This document shows, piece after piece, positions 41,284-51,967 of a stretch of DNA of 64,000 bases (the first letter of the stretch is position 1; each line of letters opens with the position of its first letter). The translations under genes were made by a program, and so were the position numbers. The DNA lies in contig OX637353.1 in assembly GCA_951799405.1 (NCBI GenBank), forward strand, positions 15,314,001-15,378,000, read 5' to 3'. The notes under the pieces were generated by a model. The model made no database searches and had not been told where the DNA came from. It saw only the letters and a list, made by a program, of their open reading frames with translations. Source of the DNA: Agapetus fuscipes (Eukaryota > Arthropoda > Insecta > Trichoptera > Glossosomatidae).

Positions 41284-41525
41284 AAAGTTGAATAACTCGA
41301 AAATTGGGAAAATCGAGATTTCGTAATAAAACGCAAGAACAATGCGAAAAGAATAGGTAGAATGCGACAACCGTTCAATTTGGACGAATATCTATAAATA
41401 TGACCAAGATAAAACATTGGTCGCCTTTTTCATCCCATACAAGTTGTACTGGTTGTCTGAACTTCAAACGTGATTTCCCAACATTCTTGTTTTTTGAGTT
41501 ATTGCTCTTTATTATTAAACGTTAT
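41284..41525. mobile_element. M2 element, one end damaged
   Basis: It enters at GTTGAATAACTCGAAAATTG, lacking the outer 20 bp, and ends CTTTATTATTAAACG. It has a small internal duplication (CGAATATCTATAAATATGAC). Confidence 0.8.
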
Positions 41526-41859
41526 TATTAAATTCATTACTAGTTTTTAATACAAAAACAAAAACGACAATCTAAGTCTGTTTTTTTTTTAAATAAAAAA
41601 ATATTTTAATTTATTAAGAAAATTATTTCGCGTGTTTTTAAATATTTATTTAATTTTAGTGAAGAATACCAGATTGTCGTTTTTGATTTCACATAATTAT
41701 TTTAGAAGTTAGGAAAAATAATAATTTGCTTTTGTGATTTATTAATGTGTTATTTTTATTATTGAAAATAACTGGGATTTTATACAAGGAAAAAAAATGT
41801 TTTTATTGTGAAAAAAAAAACAATTCTTTAACAAGAAATGGTCATTATGGTTCCTTGAC
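41526..41859. other. AT-rich gap
   Basis: AATCTAAGTC..TTTTT and ACCAGATTGTCGTTTTTG show a weak inverted echo (CGACAAT/ATTGTCG). Otherwise empty. Confidence 0.4.
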
Positions 41860-42094
41860 TTCTGTAACTGTAACTCTGTCACAATTCCGCTAGGGGTGGC
41901 CATAGCCTCTTCAGAGCTGCCTCCATTTCTTCCTATGTATCTTTACATAATGTAGCTCTTTCAATTCATTCATACCCATCACCTTTTTCATGCATTTACT
42001 TCACTTACGTTCACTTTGTAGATCCCATTCTTTCCCAATCTAAAGGTTGGTATGAAGTAAACCATCCCATACTGTAAAAAATGGTTCACTTTGA
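41860..42094 (-). pseudogene. LINE-K RT end, plus a T-unit scrap
   Basis: Antisense TCTGTAACTGTAACTCTGTC, then CCGCTAGGGGTGGCCATAGC and RT codons up to 42043. Bases 42044-42094 are the first 50 bp of a T-unit (plus). Confidence 0.7.
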
Positions 42095-42612
42095 CAAATT
42101 CGTCCGCTTAGTGCTTGTTTGTCTTATTTCCATCAGAGGTCATTTCACATTAACAATGTTTGTAGGTGTACTGGACCAAAGTGTCTTTTGAAAACTGGAA
42201 ATTTATTTTTAAAATATTTTAAAACCAGTATTCCTTGACTTATAGGCTGGTATGAGGCTGACCACCCATACTGTAAACAATGGTTCACTTTGCCAATGTC
42301 ACCCCTGTTTCAGGGAAGGTCGGCCAGAGTTGCAGGGCTTATGTTCATTTGAGATTGGGTTTAGTATATTGTAGGTCCACATGCGGCATGTGTGAGCGCG
42401 AAATTATGCGTGTCTGTTTGTGGGACTGCATTTAATATGAATCTCAAATGATACATATCTTTGCAACTTAGATTTAGAGCTAGTATCACATTATCGTGTT
42501 TTACGTTTTTTCTTAGCTCAAATTGTGTAGAATGTGATTCTGAAAAAAAACCATCAAAATGTTATCTATGAGTCGAATGGTTGATAAGCCAAACAAGCAC
42601 TGGGTGGACGCA
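42095..42612 (-). mobile_element. M3 element split by a T-unit
   Basis: Left part 42095-42230 (TTAGTGCTTGTTTGTCTTAT), right part 42482-42612 (TTCTTAGCTCAAATTGTGTA to AAACAAGCACTGGGTGGAC). The T-unit lies between. Confidence 0.75.
42232..42481 (+). mobile_element. T-unit in M3, 5-bp TSD AGTAT
   Basis: TCCTTGACTTATAGGCTGGT to GCAACTTAGATTTAGAGC. AGTAT stands at 42227-42231 and 42482-42486. Confidence 0.8.
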
Positions 42613-42705
42613 ATGCCTCTGCTGTTTCAGGAAAAGTCGGTAAAAGTTGCACGGATCATGTTCATTTAAGATTTGGTTTTTAATTTGTAAGTAGAAATGC
42701 GTCAT
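42613..42705 (+). mobile_element. T-unit middle scrap
   Basis: CTGCTGTTTCAGGAAAAGTC to GTAAGTAGAAATGCGTCATG. Confidence 0.6.
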
Positions 42706-42742
42706 GGAATTACTTTATTTGTAAGAAAAAATACTGGATTGT

Positions 42743-43060
42743 GTTGACCGGTCCGTAGTCTAATGGTTAACACTTCTGACTCGTAAATGGAAGGTTATGG
42801 GTTCGAACCCCGCTGAGCACAATTAATATACCATTTATATTTTCAAATATGCATTTCGCTGGGTTGAAAAATTCATAAACATTTACCAAAGACCGTTCCC
42901 TAAAAGTTCATCCAGCCTTACAGTACTGTGACTTGCTGGAGTTTTGGTGCTTTGTAGCGACGACCAATTGCTTGTAAACACCTCTGCGGCACAACAAGAT
43001 GTGTCATAGACCCCTAGAGTCTCTGAAATACAGGGAATCTTTTGCACAGGATTTCTACCA
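42743..43060 (+). mobile_element. SINE-B, poly-A form
   Basis: GACCGGTCCGTAGTCTAATG, B-box GGGTTCGAACCCC, body, CACCTCTGCGGCACAACAAG and GCACAGGATTTCTACC. Diverged. Confidence 0.85.
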
Positions 43061-43379
43061 AAAAAAAGAACCTCAAGTCGTGTAATTTCCTCACTTGTAA
43101 AAATAAACTTTCTCCATTACCTTTGTCAAACAAAGTCGACAACTTTTGCCAAACACCCCGCGGAGTTTTATTGGGGCGACAAAGGTCATTAATATCAAGA
43201 CAAATATTTCATTTCATACAATCCCATTGGCGCTATCTTTCAACAGATATAAAAACAAACTTTTTCCACTGTCACTCCACTTTCTTTGAGGGTTTTTTTT
43301 AAATTAAAACTTGTTTTCTGTTAGTTTTTGATGTCTATACATGTTATAATTTCTTGATTTTTAAAATGTAATTTGTTGT
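43061..43379. other. Gap with one shared segment
   Basis: TTTCCACTGTCACTCCACTT (43264-43290) recurs at about 47637-47663. No gene. Confidence 0.4.
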
Positions 43380-43622
43380 GTATGTTCCTTGACTTATAGG
43401 TAGGTATGCGGCTGACCACCCATGCTGTAGAAAATGGTTCATTTTACCAATGCTACCCCTGTTTCTGTTGCAGGGTGTATGTTCATTTGAGATTTGGGTT
43501 TTATGTTGTAGGTTCACATTCGGCATTTGCAAGCGCGAACTTGTACGTGTCTGTTTGTGAAAATGCATATAATGTGAATCTCTAATGCTACATGTATTTT
43601 GCATCTTAGATTAGATTAGATC
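43380..43622 (+). mobile_element. T-unit (AGATT tail type)
   Basis: GTTCCTTGACTTATAGGTAG to TTAGATTAGATTAGAT. The upstream 50 bp (TTTTAAAATGTAATTTGTTG) match the LINE-T 3' UTR, so this is a longer truncation than most. Confidence 0.85.
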
Positions 43623-43727
43623 GAATTTAGGAAAGTTACCAAATGGATTGATTGAATGGACTCGACCCAAATTCCATATCCCACAAAATTGTGACGGCTC
43701 ACGGTCGGGTTGCTAGATAAATGGCAG

Positions 43728-44212
43728 TCCAGTGGCAACACTTCGGACTCGTAAATGGATGTTTATTGGTTCGAATCCCAGCGGAGCGCAAAAACATACC
43801 ATTTATATTTTAAAATTTGCTCTCCGTCGGACTGAAAAATTCATAAAACTTACAAAAAATTACAGCTTACAGCAAATGGGTCTTGCTTGAGAATTGGCGC
43901 TTTGTAGCGACCAAGCTCGTAAAAAGTCCGATCGATAGCTGCTCAGTTGGTAGAATGCTTGTATTCTATACTGAGAGCAAGGGTTCGATCCCCACCAAGG
44001 GTGTCAGACATGATTTCCCGTTTTGGCGTTTATTTCAAACCCAAATATTGGCAAGGTGTACTCAGCCTTCAAAAGAAATGAGAACCATCCCCCTTGGCAG
44101 CTGCGAAACCCCCACTTCAAATGAAAGTGGTTGGTGTGAGGCCGGCCCCCTGACTCGTAAAAAAAATAGGTCCCGAATCGCCACATGCGACCCCTATAGG
44201 GAAAACGTAGTA
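43728..44212 (+). mobile_element. Composite SINE-B/SINE-A
   Basis: The SINE-B head from CCAGTGGCAACACTTCGGAC and body are joined at CTCGTAAAAAGTCCGATCGA (about 43917-43935) to SINE-A with A-box and GGGTTCGATCCCC, ending ATAGGGAAAACGTAG. Both tRNA-like heads are present. Confidence 0.88.
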
Positions 44213-44755
44213 AACGATAGATCTGAGAATGGCGGTACACAATGGCATATTGTTACCGACTTTGATGTATGGAAGTGAAGCATGGACAGTGAATGATAGC
44301 GAAATGAGTAAAGTATGTACGGTGGAAATGAAGCATTTGAGAAGTATGACAGGAAAAACTTTGAGGGATAAAGTTAGGAATGAATGGGTAAAAAAAAAAT
44401 GTAATTTGAAAGAGGATGTGAAAGTTAAGGTACAAAAGAATGTGATGAGATGGTTTGGGCATGTGGAAAGAATGAAAGATGATAGACTGACAAAGTATGT
44501 ATACAAAGAAAGTGTGAAAGGAAAAAGAGGGAAGGGACGACCGAGAAAAGTATGGAGTGATCAGATTGAGGAGATTGTGAAAGAATGGGATATACAAAGT
44601 GAGCGTAAAAGAAGAAAATGCATGAAAAAGGTGATGGATATGAAGGAATTGAAAGAGGTATGTCAGGATAGGAAAAAATGGAGGCAACTCTGCAGAGGCT
44701 CTGGTTACCCCTAGCGGAATGGCGACAGAGTTACAGTTACAGTTACAGTAGTCAA
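44213..44755 (+). pseudogene. LINE-K RT C-terminus, intact tail frame
   Basis: An uninterrupted 161-codon frame: PTLMYGSEAWTVNDSEMSKV, RWFGHVERMKDDRLTKYVYK, KGKRGKGRPRKVWSDQIEEI, MKELKEVCQDRKKWRQLCRG, ending GSGYP and stop. Forty bp later comes GTTACAGTTACAGTTACAG. It covers only the region after the RT catalytic core. The intact frame suggests recent insertion, but the element is 5'-truncated and cannot move itself. Confidence 0.9.
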
Positions 44756-44910
44756 GAAACTACAGGGAATGTTACATGGGCCTTCAACTGCCTTCAAACC
44801 ACCCACACCAACCCACAACCTTCCAGATACGACTACGAGTCCGTAGCGGGAATCAAAACAATATGGACTACATTCTGCGCTCCTTTTTTACATACCTACA
44901 CGTCGAAGGC
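44756..44910 (-). mobile_element. SINE-D
   Basis: Antisense of a tRNA-like unit: GGAGCGCAGAATGTAGTCC, GCTACGGACTCGTAGTCG, 3' end near CTTGACTA. The B-box is degraded. A second copy at 50288 has GGGTTCGATTCCC. Confidence 0.65.
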
Positions 44911-44929
44911 TTTAGGCAAATTTATACTG

Positions 44930-45140
44930 GGTCAGTAACTGTCGCCAGTCCACTGCCCACAGCAACTGACCTGGCACTGCGATCGTGTAAGTTGATTTCA
45001 AGTCAGTTACTGTCGCGGCTGTAACTGACTTTATTGCTGTTTGATATTTTTCGGCGTCAGTCGCTACCCTCACGGCCGCACCTCGCGCGCCAGTACAACT
45101 GACGCAGGGTAAATGCCGGAGTCAGTCGCTGTCGCTGTAT
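44930..45140. repeat. Spaced GTCAGTnnCTGTCGC repeats
   Basis: GTCAGTAACTGTCGC (44934), GTCAGTTACTGTCGC (45002), GTCAGTCGCTACCCT (45056) and GTCAGTCGCTGTCGC (45121) lie in a GC-rich patch. Spacing is 68, 54 and 65 bp. No element boundary is visible. Confidence 0.55.
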
Positions 45141-46203
45141 TGTAAATAATAAGAGAAAGGAATAAAAATATGACGCGAAAACTGAAAATTTACAGATCAT
45201 ACATCTTTACTGCAAATAGAGCTTCTTGATAACAACAAAAACAAATCGTCAAAGTGTTTTGGCGTCATTCTCAAAGTCAGTTTGAATTCACGAGGATCTT
45301 CCTTAACTGAGTCTTGAACGATTCGACAGAGCCTACTTAACTGTAGAAAATTTGGATGCTTGCAATTTATAAAAAAACAATAATTTTATTTACAAATTAA
45401 AAAGTATTTTTTAAAAGCGCCGCTAGATGGTAGTTTATTGTTAGCAAACACATACGTGAATAAACGGGCAACAAATACATAAGCAGTCGTGAAATCGTAG
45501 ACGAATTATGGCTCCTGCTAATCAGTTAATTCCTATCTCTTGAATGGAAACTGTCGAAGGACAGATTCCCCAAAATTTTACTGACTTGGATGTAAACATG
45601 TTACATGGGTCGCTACGCGTTTGTGCGATACTGAACCGAAATCAGATACAGCCATAATTGCATACCTATATCGGATTTCAAAACTATGTATTGGAGATGC
45701 GGCGCGGTATGAATACCTACGAATCCTGCGATGTATTATTTACGCGATATAACTAGATATGTATTTTGATGAGGCTTCGGTGTTATCTACCTAACACGTT
45801 ACGGAACCAGTAGAATTTGTAGTTTGAAAATAAGAAGTATGAAATTTTAAATCGATTTTTATTTTAAGGGATTTCTACGGTTTGTATGTCATAATTCGTT
45901 AAAATGAAATTCTTTTCCTTCATACTTAATCCAGGCTTAGGACTGGCTGCAATTAAATACACTCGAGCGAGACTAATGAATCCGAATCATTTAAAGAAAC
46001 CATAACGGCCTCATTCATTAGATTTGTTGAACCCAAAACCAGAGATAAACGAATTTATTAGTATGGGAAATCTGACTTTATGCTGGTTTAAAAATTAAAA
46101 CCTTTTTATGAAAAAGGGGGAACAAGCTTAAATTCTTAGAAAAGTAGCATAATTAATATATGGTTTTTACGCGAATACATAGTTTTTTTTCATACATGGA
46201 TGT
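45141..46203. other. Gap with one dispersed repeat
   Basis: Bases 45418-45456 (CGCCGCTAGATGGTAGTTTA) recur inverted at 51216-51254. The rest shows no gene. Confidence 0.4.
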
Positions 46204-46231
46204 CGTGGATCGCAATATCTGATATTCGGTT

Positions 46232-46816
46232 TCGACCAATGGTTTCGACTCAATACACAAGAGAACCCGAAAACCGAAAACACAACGCTGTACGCGCGCG
46301 CCGCGAATACATAGTTTACTTTGCGTATGGCCGGCAAGCACAGCAAATCACTTGGCCGTTGGGCCGCGTCAGAGGCGAAGATCCAAGCCCTCCATCCACT
46401 TCACTGCTCCTGGCGTGGCCTCGTGGAGGTCCTTCAGGCCAGGAGGGTGTCTTCTGATGGGGCACTCCTCCACTATGTGCCGGACAGTCTGGTTCTCCGC
46501 CCCACAGTCACATCCTGGAGATGGAGCTAATCCCCATCTATGGAGCAAGAAGTTGCGACGGCCTTGCTCTGTTCGGATCCTATTCAAGGTCGTCCACAGT
46601 CCTCTCGCAAGATTAAACCCTGGGACCTCCTGGTGTGGCAGAGTGATCAGCTCGTGGTTTTTAAAGCCTTTCTCCTCCTATATGGACTTCCATTGCAGTG
46701 TAGCATCCCTACTCCGATCATCAATTGTCCAGATGGGGTTTCTGGACTCGAGTCGCTTGTTTGGGTGCTGGAAGATGTCCTTGAAAGCAGGGAGCAGCGG
46801 GTCACTTCTCACTCTG
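46232..46816 (-). pseudogene. LINE C-terminus with CCHC-like finger, long flanking repeat
   Basis: The minus strand reads HRVRSDPLLPAFKDIFQHPN, a stop after TLQWKSI, then NHELITLPHQEVPGFNLARG, TLNRIRTEQGRRNFLLHRWG and CDCGAENQTVRHIVEECPIR, ending WMEGLDLRL. The C-x-C..H..C finger and HRWG block are typical of jockey/I-like LINE ORF2 ends. About 26 bp (GTGGATYGCAATATCTGATA) flank it at 46205-46230 and 46816-46841. Confidence 0.85.
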
Positions 46817-46918
46817 TGGATTGCAATATCTGATATTCGGTTTTGACTCAATATATAGATATTGAAACTATATACGGTTTGAACCGCCCACTTCTAAGAT
46901 ATACCCCAGGTCAGCAGC

Positions 46919-47634
46919 AGTGTTGCCACCTTAGCCCTTTTGGGGCTAGATCAAGCACTTTTTACTTCTTCTTCTTCTTCTTCTTCTTCAGCTTGTTTTA
47001 GGACTAGGTCCTGTTTATTCTCGGGTTCACTCCTGGGACGCGGATGTCCAGCTGTCCTTCCACCTCTTTGGTGGTCGTCCAGGGGGTCTGCTGGTTGATG
47101 GTATCTCGTCTGCCGCTATTTTCACCATTCTCACCGGATCTCACTTTTTACTGTAGGTGTTTAATGATTTAGCCCGAAAAGGGCTATCTAGCCCTTTTCA
47201 TTTACTTTACTTTTACTTTCATTTACATTTAAATATTGTACGAAAATCTGAAATTTGCGCCATGGTAACATCGCGATAACATCGAACTTTCGCGATTTTT
47301 GTCACATATATTGTTTATTTTTTTTGGTAGATACCATTTGTTCGATTATGGCATAGATGGATTATGGCAACATATCTATGGCAACTAAATGATTCTAAAC
47401 GGAAAATTTGTTAATTTTAGTTTGTAAAATAACCAATATTTTTAATTTTTTAACCTAATTTTGAAAAAAAATATTGTGAATCAAACTAAAAAATAAATAC
47501 ATAACTGAAATCATTAGTCCAGGTGTTTTTTTAGCGTTTTTTTACACCAACTCTTTTTATGCTCCTTTTAGCCCGATCTAGCCCTTTTTAGCTTCTTCAA
47601 TTGCCCCCATTACTAAAACTAAGGTGGCAACACT
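46919..47634. mobile_element. Inverted-repeat element, ends AGTGTTGCCACCTTAG
   Basis: The 16-bp ends are perfect inverses. Inner AGCCCTTTT blocks repeat in both orientations. It has no transposase. The target duplication is not evident. It carries a LINE insert at 46967-47141. Confidence 0.75.
46967..47141 (-). pseudogene. LINE tail, 11-bp TSD CACTTTTTACT
   Basis: Minus-strand codons RDPVRMVKIAADEIPS, SRPPGRPKRWKDSWTSASQE and stop are followed by a short UTR and AAG repeats. CACTTTTTACT flanks it at 46956-46966 and 47142-47152. The RPPGRPxxRW block is RTE-like. Confidence 0.85.
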
Positions 47635-47654
47635 TTTCCACTGTCACTCCACTT

Positions 47655-48487
47655 TCTTTGACTTATAGGTTGGTATGCGGCTGACTACCCATACGCAATG
47701 CAACTAAGCCACACATATAGTTTTTTTTTTTGGGGTCTATGACACTTGTTGTAGTGCCGCAGAGGTGTAAGAGCTTGGTCGTCGCTACAAAGCGCCAATA
47801 CTCAAGCAATACCCAGTTGCTGTAAGGCTGGATGGACCTTTGGTGATCGGTCATTGGTAAAGGTGTATGAATTTTTCAACCCAGCGAAGAGCACATTCGA
47901 AATATAAATAGTATATTTTTGTGCTCCGCCGGGATCCGAATCCACAACCTTCCATTTACGAGTCCGAAGTGTTGCCACTACGGACTACGGACCGGTCCAG
48001 TGTGCATTACATATAGTGTAATTTCTTGCCTATGTTTCCCCGAAGGAGTCTCATGCGGCGATTCGGGACGTATTTATTTTTGCAGGTAAGGGGGCCGGCC
48101 TTACATCAACCACTTTCAGTTGAAGTGGGGTCTTCCCAGCTCCTGGGGGGGCTGGTTCTCATTTCTTGTGAAGGCTGAGTAAACCTTTGAGATCGAACCC
48201 TTGCTCTCGGCATGGAATGCAAGCATTCTACCAATTGGGTTATCGACCTTTTTACGAGCTTGATCGTCGTCGCTACAAAGCGCCAATTCTCAAGCAAGAC
48301 CCAGTTGCTGTAAGGCTGGATGGACCTTTGGTTACCTGTCATTGGTAAAGGTTTTATGAATTTTTCAACCCAGCGAAGAGCAAATTTGAAAACATAAATG
48401 ATATATTTTTTGTGCTCCGCCGGGAATCAAACCCACAACCTTCCCATTCAGAGTCCGCAGTGTTACCACTGAGCTACGGACCGGTCA
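47655..48487 (-). mobile_element. Composite SINE-B/SINE-A split by another SINE-B
   Basis: On the minus strand: SINE-B head from 48487, junction at about 48247 (antisense CGACCTTTTTACGAGCTTG), and SINE-A to 48009, continuing after the insert at 47720-47692. A 40-bp T-unit start (47655-47695, plus) abuts. Confidence 0.85.
47721..48008 (-). mobile_element. SINE-B, poly-A form, TSD ACATATAG
   Basis: The poly-T start, GGGGTCTATGACACTTGTTG and GCCGCAGAGGTGTAAGAGCT, run to the head at TACGGACCGGTCC. ACATATAG lies at 47713-47720 and 48009-48016, inside the 3' end of a SINE-A. Confidence 0.88.
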
Positions 48488-48712
48488 CCATTTATATTTT
48501 CAAATTTTCTCTTTCATGGGCTGACAAATCCATACAACTATACCAAAGACAAGTCACTAAAGGTCCATCCAGCCTTTCAGCAACTGGTTCTTGCTTGAGT
48601 ATTGGCGCTTTGGACCAAGCGCGTAAACAACACCTCTACGGCACTACAGCAAGTGACATAGACCTCTAGAGTCTCTGAAATCTAGGGAGTCTACCGCACA
48701 AGATTTCTTAAA
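48488..48712 (+). mobile_element. SINE-B without head, poly-A form
   Basis: It starts at ACCATTTATATTTTC directly against the antisense head of the composite, forming a head-to-head pair, and ends CCGCACAAGATTTCTTAAAA. Confidence 0.8.
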
Positions 48713-49072
48713 AAAAAACAAATTTCTTTTTACGTTCACTTTGCCTTGCACCGCATTCTTCTCTTACAAAATCATTCCTCACCCTATCACTCTAACTGGT
48801 TGTTTCAAATAAAGGGGTTGAGCTGAAGCATTCAGTAACTCTTGAATAACTCAAGAGCTTCTGCAAGGAATCCAGCAACGACTATTGGGAGAGAAAATCT
48901 GTAGCTGGAGTGCAAACCAGCAGTCTATTGTTCAACTGAAAGATGCTGCAGTCTCAAGAGCCACAGATGAGCATTTTTGTGTGACAATTTTGCATAGCTG
49001 TCAATGCAACTCTGTCGATATTCCGCTAGGAGTGACCAAAGCCTCTGCAGAGCTGCCTCCATTTCTTCCTAT
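48713..49072. other. Gap with a LINE-K scrap
   Basis: Bases 48996-49072 are an antisense LINE-K end (AATGCAACTCTGTCGATATT, CCTCTGCAGAGCTGCCTCCA). A 49- to 68-codon frame upstream is not convincing. Confidence 0.45.
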
Positions 49073-49378
49073 AATAATAATATTAGGATGATTTATTTGG
49101 TGAGCGTTGTTTTTTGTGCGTATCACACCTCAAGAGCCCTCTGCGAGCTTGGTCGTCGCTGTAGAAAGCGCCAATTCTCAAGCAAGACCCAGTTGTTGTA
49201 AGGTTGGATGGACCTTTCAGTGACTGGTCTTTGGTAAAGGTTTATGAATTTTTCAACTCAGCGAAGAGCACATTCGAAATATAAATGGTAATTTTTTTGT
49301 GCTCCGCCGGGATCCGAATCCACAACCTTCCATTTACGAATCCGAAGTGTTACCACTGGACTACAGACTGGTCCAAGA
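49073..49378 (-). mobile_element. SINE-B with LINE-like tail
   Basis: Antisense ATT run, GGATGATTTATTTGGTGAGC, CTCAAGAGCCCTCTGCGAGC, body, head to GACTACAGACTGGTCC. No 5S domain. Confidence 0.88.
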
Positions 49379-49387
49379 TTCTTACAT

Positions 49388-49886
49388 AGACCGGTCCGTA
49401 GTCCAGTGTAACACTTTGGACTCGTAAATGAAAGCTTGTGGGTTCGAATCCCGGCAGAGTACAAAAATATACAATTTATATTTTCAAATATGCTCTTCGC
49501 TGAGTTATAAAATTCAAAAGCCTTAACCAATGGCCGGTCACCAAAGGTCCATCCAGCCTTACAGCAACTGGGTCTTGCTTGAGAATACAAGCTTGTAAAA
49601 AGTCCGGTCGATAGCTCAGTTGGTAGAATGCTTGTATTCTATACTGACAGCAAGGATTCGATCCCCACCGAGGGTGTCAGACTGATTTCCCTTTTTGTTG
49701 TTAATTTAAAATCCAAATATTGGCATGGTGTAGGTACTCAGCTTTCACAAGAAATGAGAACCAGCCACCTCGGGAGCTGGGAAACCCCCACTTCAACTGA
49801 AGTGGTTTGTGTGAGGCCAGCTCCCTTACACGTATAAATAAATAGGTCCCGAATCGCCACATGCAACCCCTTTGGGGATAACGTTG
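49388..49886 (+). mobile_element. Composite SINE-B/SINE-A
   Basis: GACCGGTCCGTAGTCCAGTG with B-box GGGTTCGAATCCC; body; junction GCTTGTAAAAAGTCCGGTCG (49584-49607); SINE-A head with A-box and GGATTCGATCCCC; end GGGGATAACGTTG. Confidence 0.9.
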
Positions 49887-49887
49887 T

Positions 49888-50285
49888 CCGGAGAGGGTGG
49901 TCTACCGTGTTTGTCTGATGGTTTACATAGCTGTTAATGGTACAACTGCTTCATACTTGTCTGACATGTTCTCACCTGTTGAGATAGATTTGAGACGCCT
50001 AACTCTTAGATCAGCGGGGTGTGGGGTGGTTGACTTATTTCAGCCGTCACGTCAGACACGCACTAATTTTGGGGACCGTGCTTTCCAGTTTGCGGGCCCA
50101 ATGGAGTGGAATAGACTACCACCTCATGTGAGGAAGGCAGAAACTGATGGTGTTTTTAAAGGAGCACTAAAGACTCACTTTACAAAAAATCTTATCCGTG
50201 ATTTGAGAGGGCCCTTGAGGTGTGACACACACAAAAAAGGCGCTCTTTAATTATGTGTACCATATAAATAAATTATCCTTGTATA
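49888..50285 (+). pseudogene. CR1-like LINE C-terminus
   Basis: A 117-codon frame homologous to the copy at 26.1-26.5 kb: MVYRVCLMVYIAVNGTTASY, RTNFGDRAFQFAGPMEWNRL and VFKGALKTHFTKNL. Its 3' UTR (GCCCTTGAGGTGTGACACAC) continues to AATAAATTATCC. The frame runs past the sister's stop into the UTR (RDLRGPLRCDTHKKGAL). Confidence 0.88.
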
Positions 50286-50287
50286 TA

Positions 50288-50412
50288 ACGTAGTCAAGAA
50301 TTCCACTATGGAATGTAACACTGGGAATCGAACCCACAGCGTTCCTGTTCCGACAACGAGTCCGTAGCGGTAACCAAAACACTACGGACTACATTCTGCG
50401 CTCCTATATTAC
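50288..50412 (-). mobile_element. SINE-D, with B-box
   Basis: Antisense order: GTAGTCAAGAATTCC, GGGAATCGAACCC (B-box), GACAACGAGTCCGTAGCGG, GACTACATTCTGCGCTCC. Confidence 0.75.
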
Positions 50413-50430
50413 ATACATATCGAACACTGA

Positions 50431-51090
50431 TGGGACATCCCCACGCTTGCGGCAAGCGCTTGGAAAACCAAACAGGGTCATCCACACGCTTGTGCGTGCG
50501 TCTGTGTGTGTTCGAATAAGCAAGCATGGCGGACGTCCAGCTTTGAGCTATAACATTTGGATTAAACTATTTTTATTAAAAAAAAACAAAAAGAGAGAAA
50601 CTAAAAAGAAACGAATAATTCGGTAAAGACGATGGTGGATGCTCAAAATTCATAGAAACCGTACCGTACCAGAATGCGCGCGCACAAGTATGTGTGTGCC
50701 TGGCATGCGCATGCGTGAATTCCCTTTGACTTGCCGCTGCCTTAGTTCTTGTTTACCGTATACGCCAATGAGAAATTTTACATGAGCAATGTTTGCATGT
50801 GTACTGGACCAATGTGTCTTGTTGTGTCTCACATTATCGAGTTGTACGGTTTTTCTTAGCTCAGATTGTGTAGTATTTGATTCAGAAGACAACTGCATGA
50901 AAAAGTCATATTATTTGTCAAGATTGACGTATACGGTAAACAAGAACTGGGGGAGCGTTGCGTCAAAAAACCGACTCTGGTCGGATCGGCGACAAGCCAA
51001 GCCAAAGCGGCTCAAACCACGCCCCCAGCCCAGCCAAACCGTCCACACGCTTGGCTTGTAATCGCTTGGCAAGAGTGGGGATGCCCCATA
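50431..51090. mobile_element. Inverted-repeat element related to the 32.5-kb palindrome
   Basis: Ends ATGGGACATCCCCACGCTTG and GAGTGGGGATGCCCCAT, with sub-terminal CACGCTTGTGC and GGCTTGTAATCGCTTGGC. An M3-like element is nested at 50743-50955 (TTCTTGTTTACCGTATACG inverted as CGTATACGGTAAACAAGAA). Confidence 0.65.
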
Positions 51091-51431
51091 ATAATTGTAA
51101 TTAGGGAATCTGTTTGGGCCAAACTGATTCCATGCAAGAGGACTGTAGAAAATGGTGTTAGAAGCAAGAAAGTCCAACTCACAATATATTATATCTTTCT
51201 TGTCTGTTAATAGACATATGTGTTTGCTAACAATAAACTGCCATCTAGCGACGCTTTCAAAAAGGACAATTTAAATTTTAAATTGCTAGATACATAGGTA
51301 GTTTTATACGTGAAATTAAAAACCAACCAACGATTCAACAGCAGGCTTGGTCGGATCGTCCTAGAATCAGACACAAAAATTTCCGAAAGTTAAATACGAG
51401 TATGCATCAAACATAAAATCAAAACTTTTTT
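51091..51431. other. Gap
   Basis: The inverted copy of the 45418 repeat lies at 51216-51254. Otherwise empty. Confidence 0.4.
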
Positions 51432-51692
51432 TTTTTTAATAAATTTGTGAAGAGATATATGCAATTCACCAACCTATTCTGCCTGGCTAGAAACAGGTTT
51501 AAATATCGTCAATGAATAATTCATTATTGTTTATTTTAACGAATCATTATTAAATAATTACCTAATAACATATGTTGAACCAGGGTCAAAGTTATGGTCA
51601 AATAATCCAGGCGGGGATCGAACCAACGTTGTTCTATTCCAAACACGCTAGAAAGATCAGCCCACTTGGCTCCCTCGGCCATAACACCGACT
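51432..51692 (-). mobile_element. SINE-C, complete
   Basis: The poly-T start, AAATTTGTGAAGAGATATAT, antisense B-box GGGGATCGAACC and CTCCCTCGGCCATAACACCG at the head. Confidence 0.85.
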
Positions 51693-51714
51693 TTTGGAGA
51701 TTGGAGAAAAGCAA

Positions 51715-51967
51715 TCTAATCTAAATCTAAGTTGCAAAGATATGTATCATTTGAGATTCATATTAAATGCATTCCCACAAGCAGACACGCATAATTTCGC
51801 GCTCACACATTCCGCATGTGGACCTACAATATAAAAACCCAATCTCAAATGAACATAAGCCCTGCAACTCTTGCCGACCTTCCCTGAAACAGGGGTGACA
51901 TTAGCAAAGTGAACCATTTTTACAGTATGGGTGGTCAGCCTCATACCAACCTATAAGTCAAGCAATA
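51715..51967 (-). mobile_element. T-unit, full length (AGATTT type)
   Basis: AATCTAATCTAAATCTAAGT to ACCTATAAGTCAAGCAATA. Well conserved. Confidence 0.85.
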
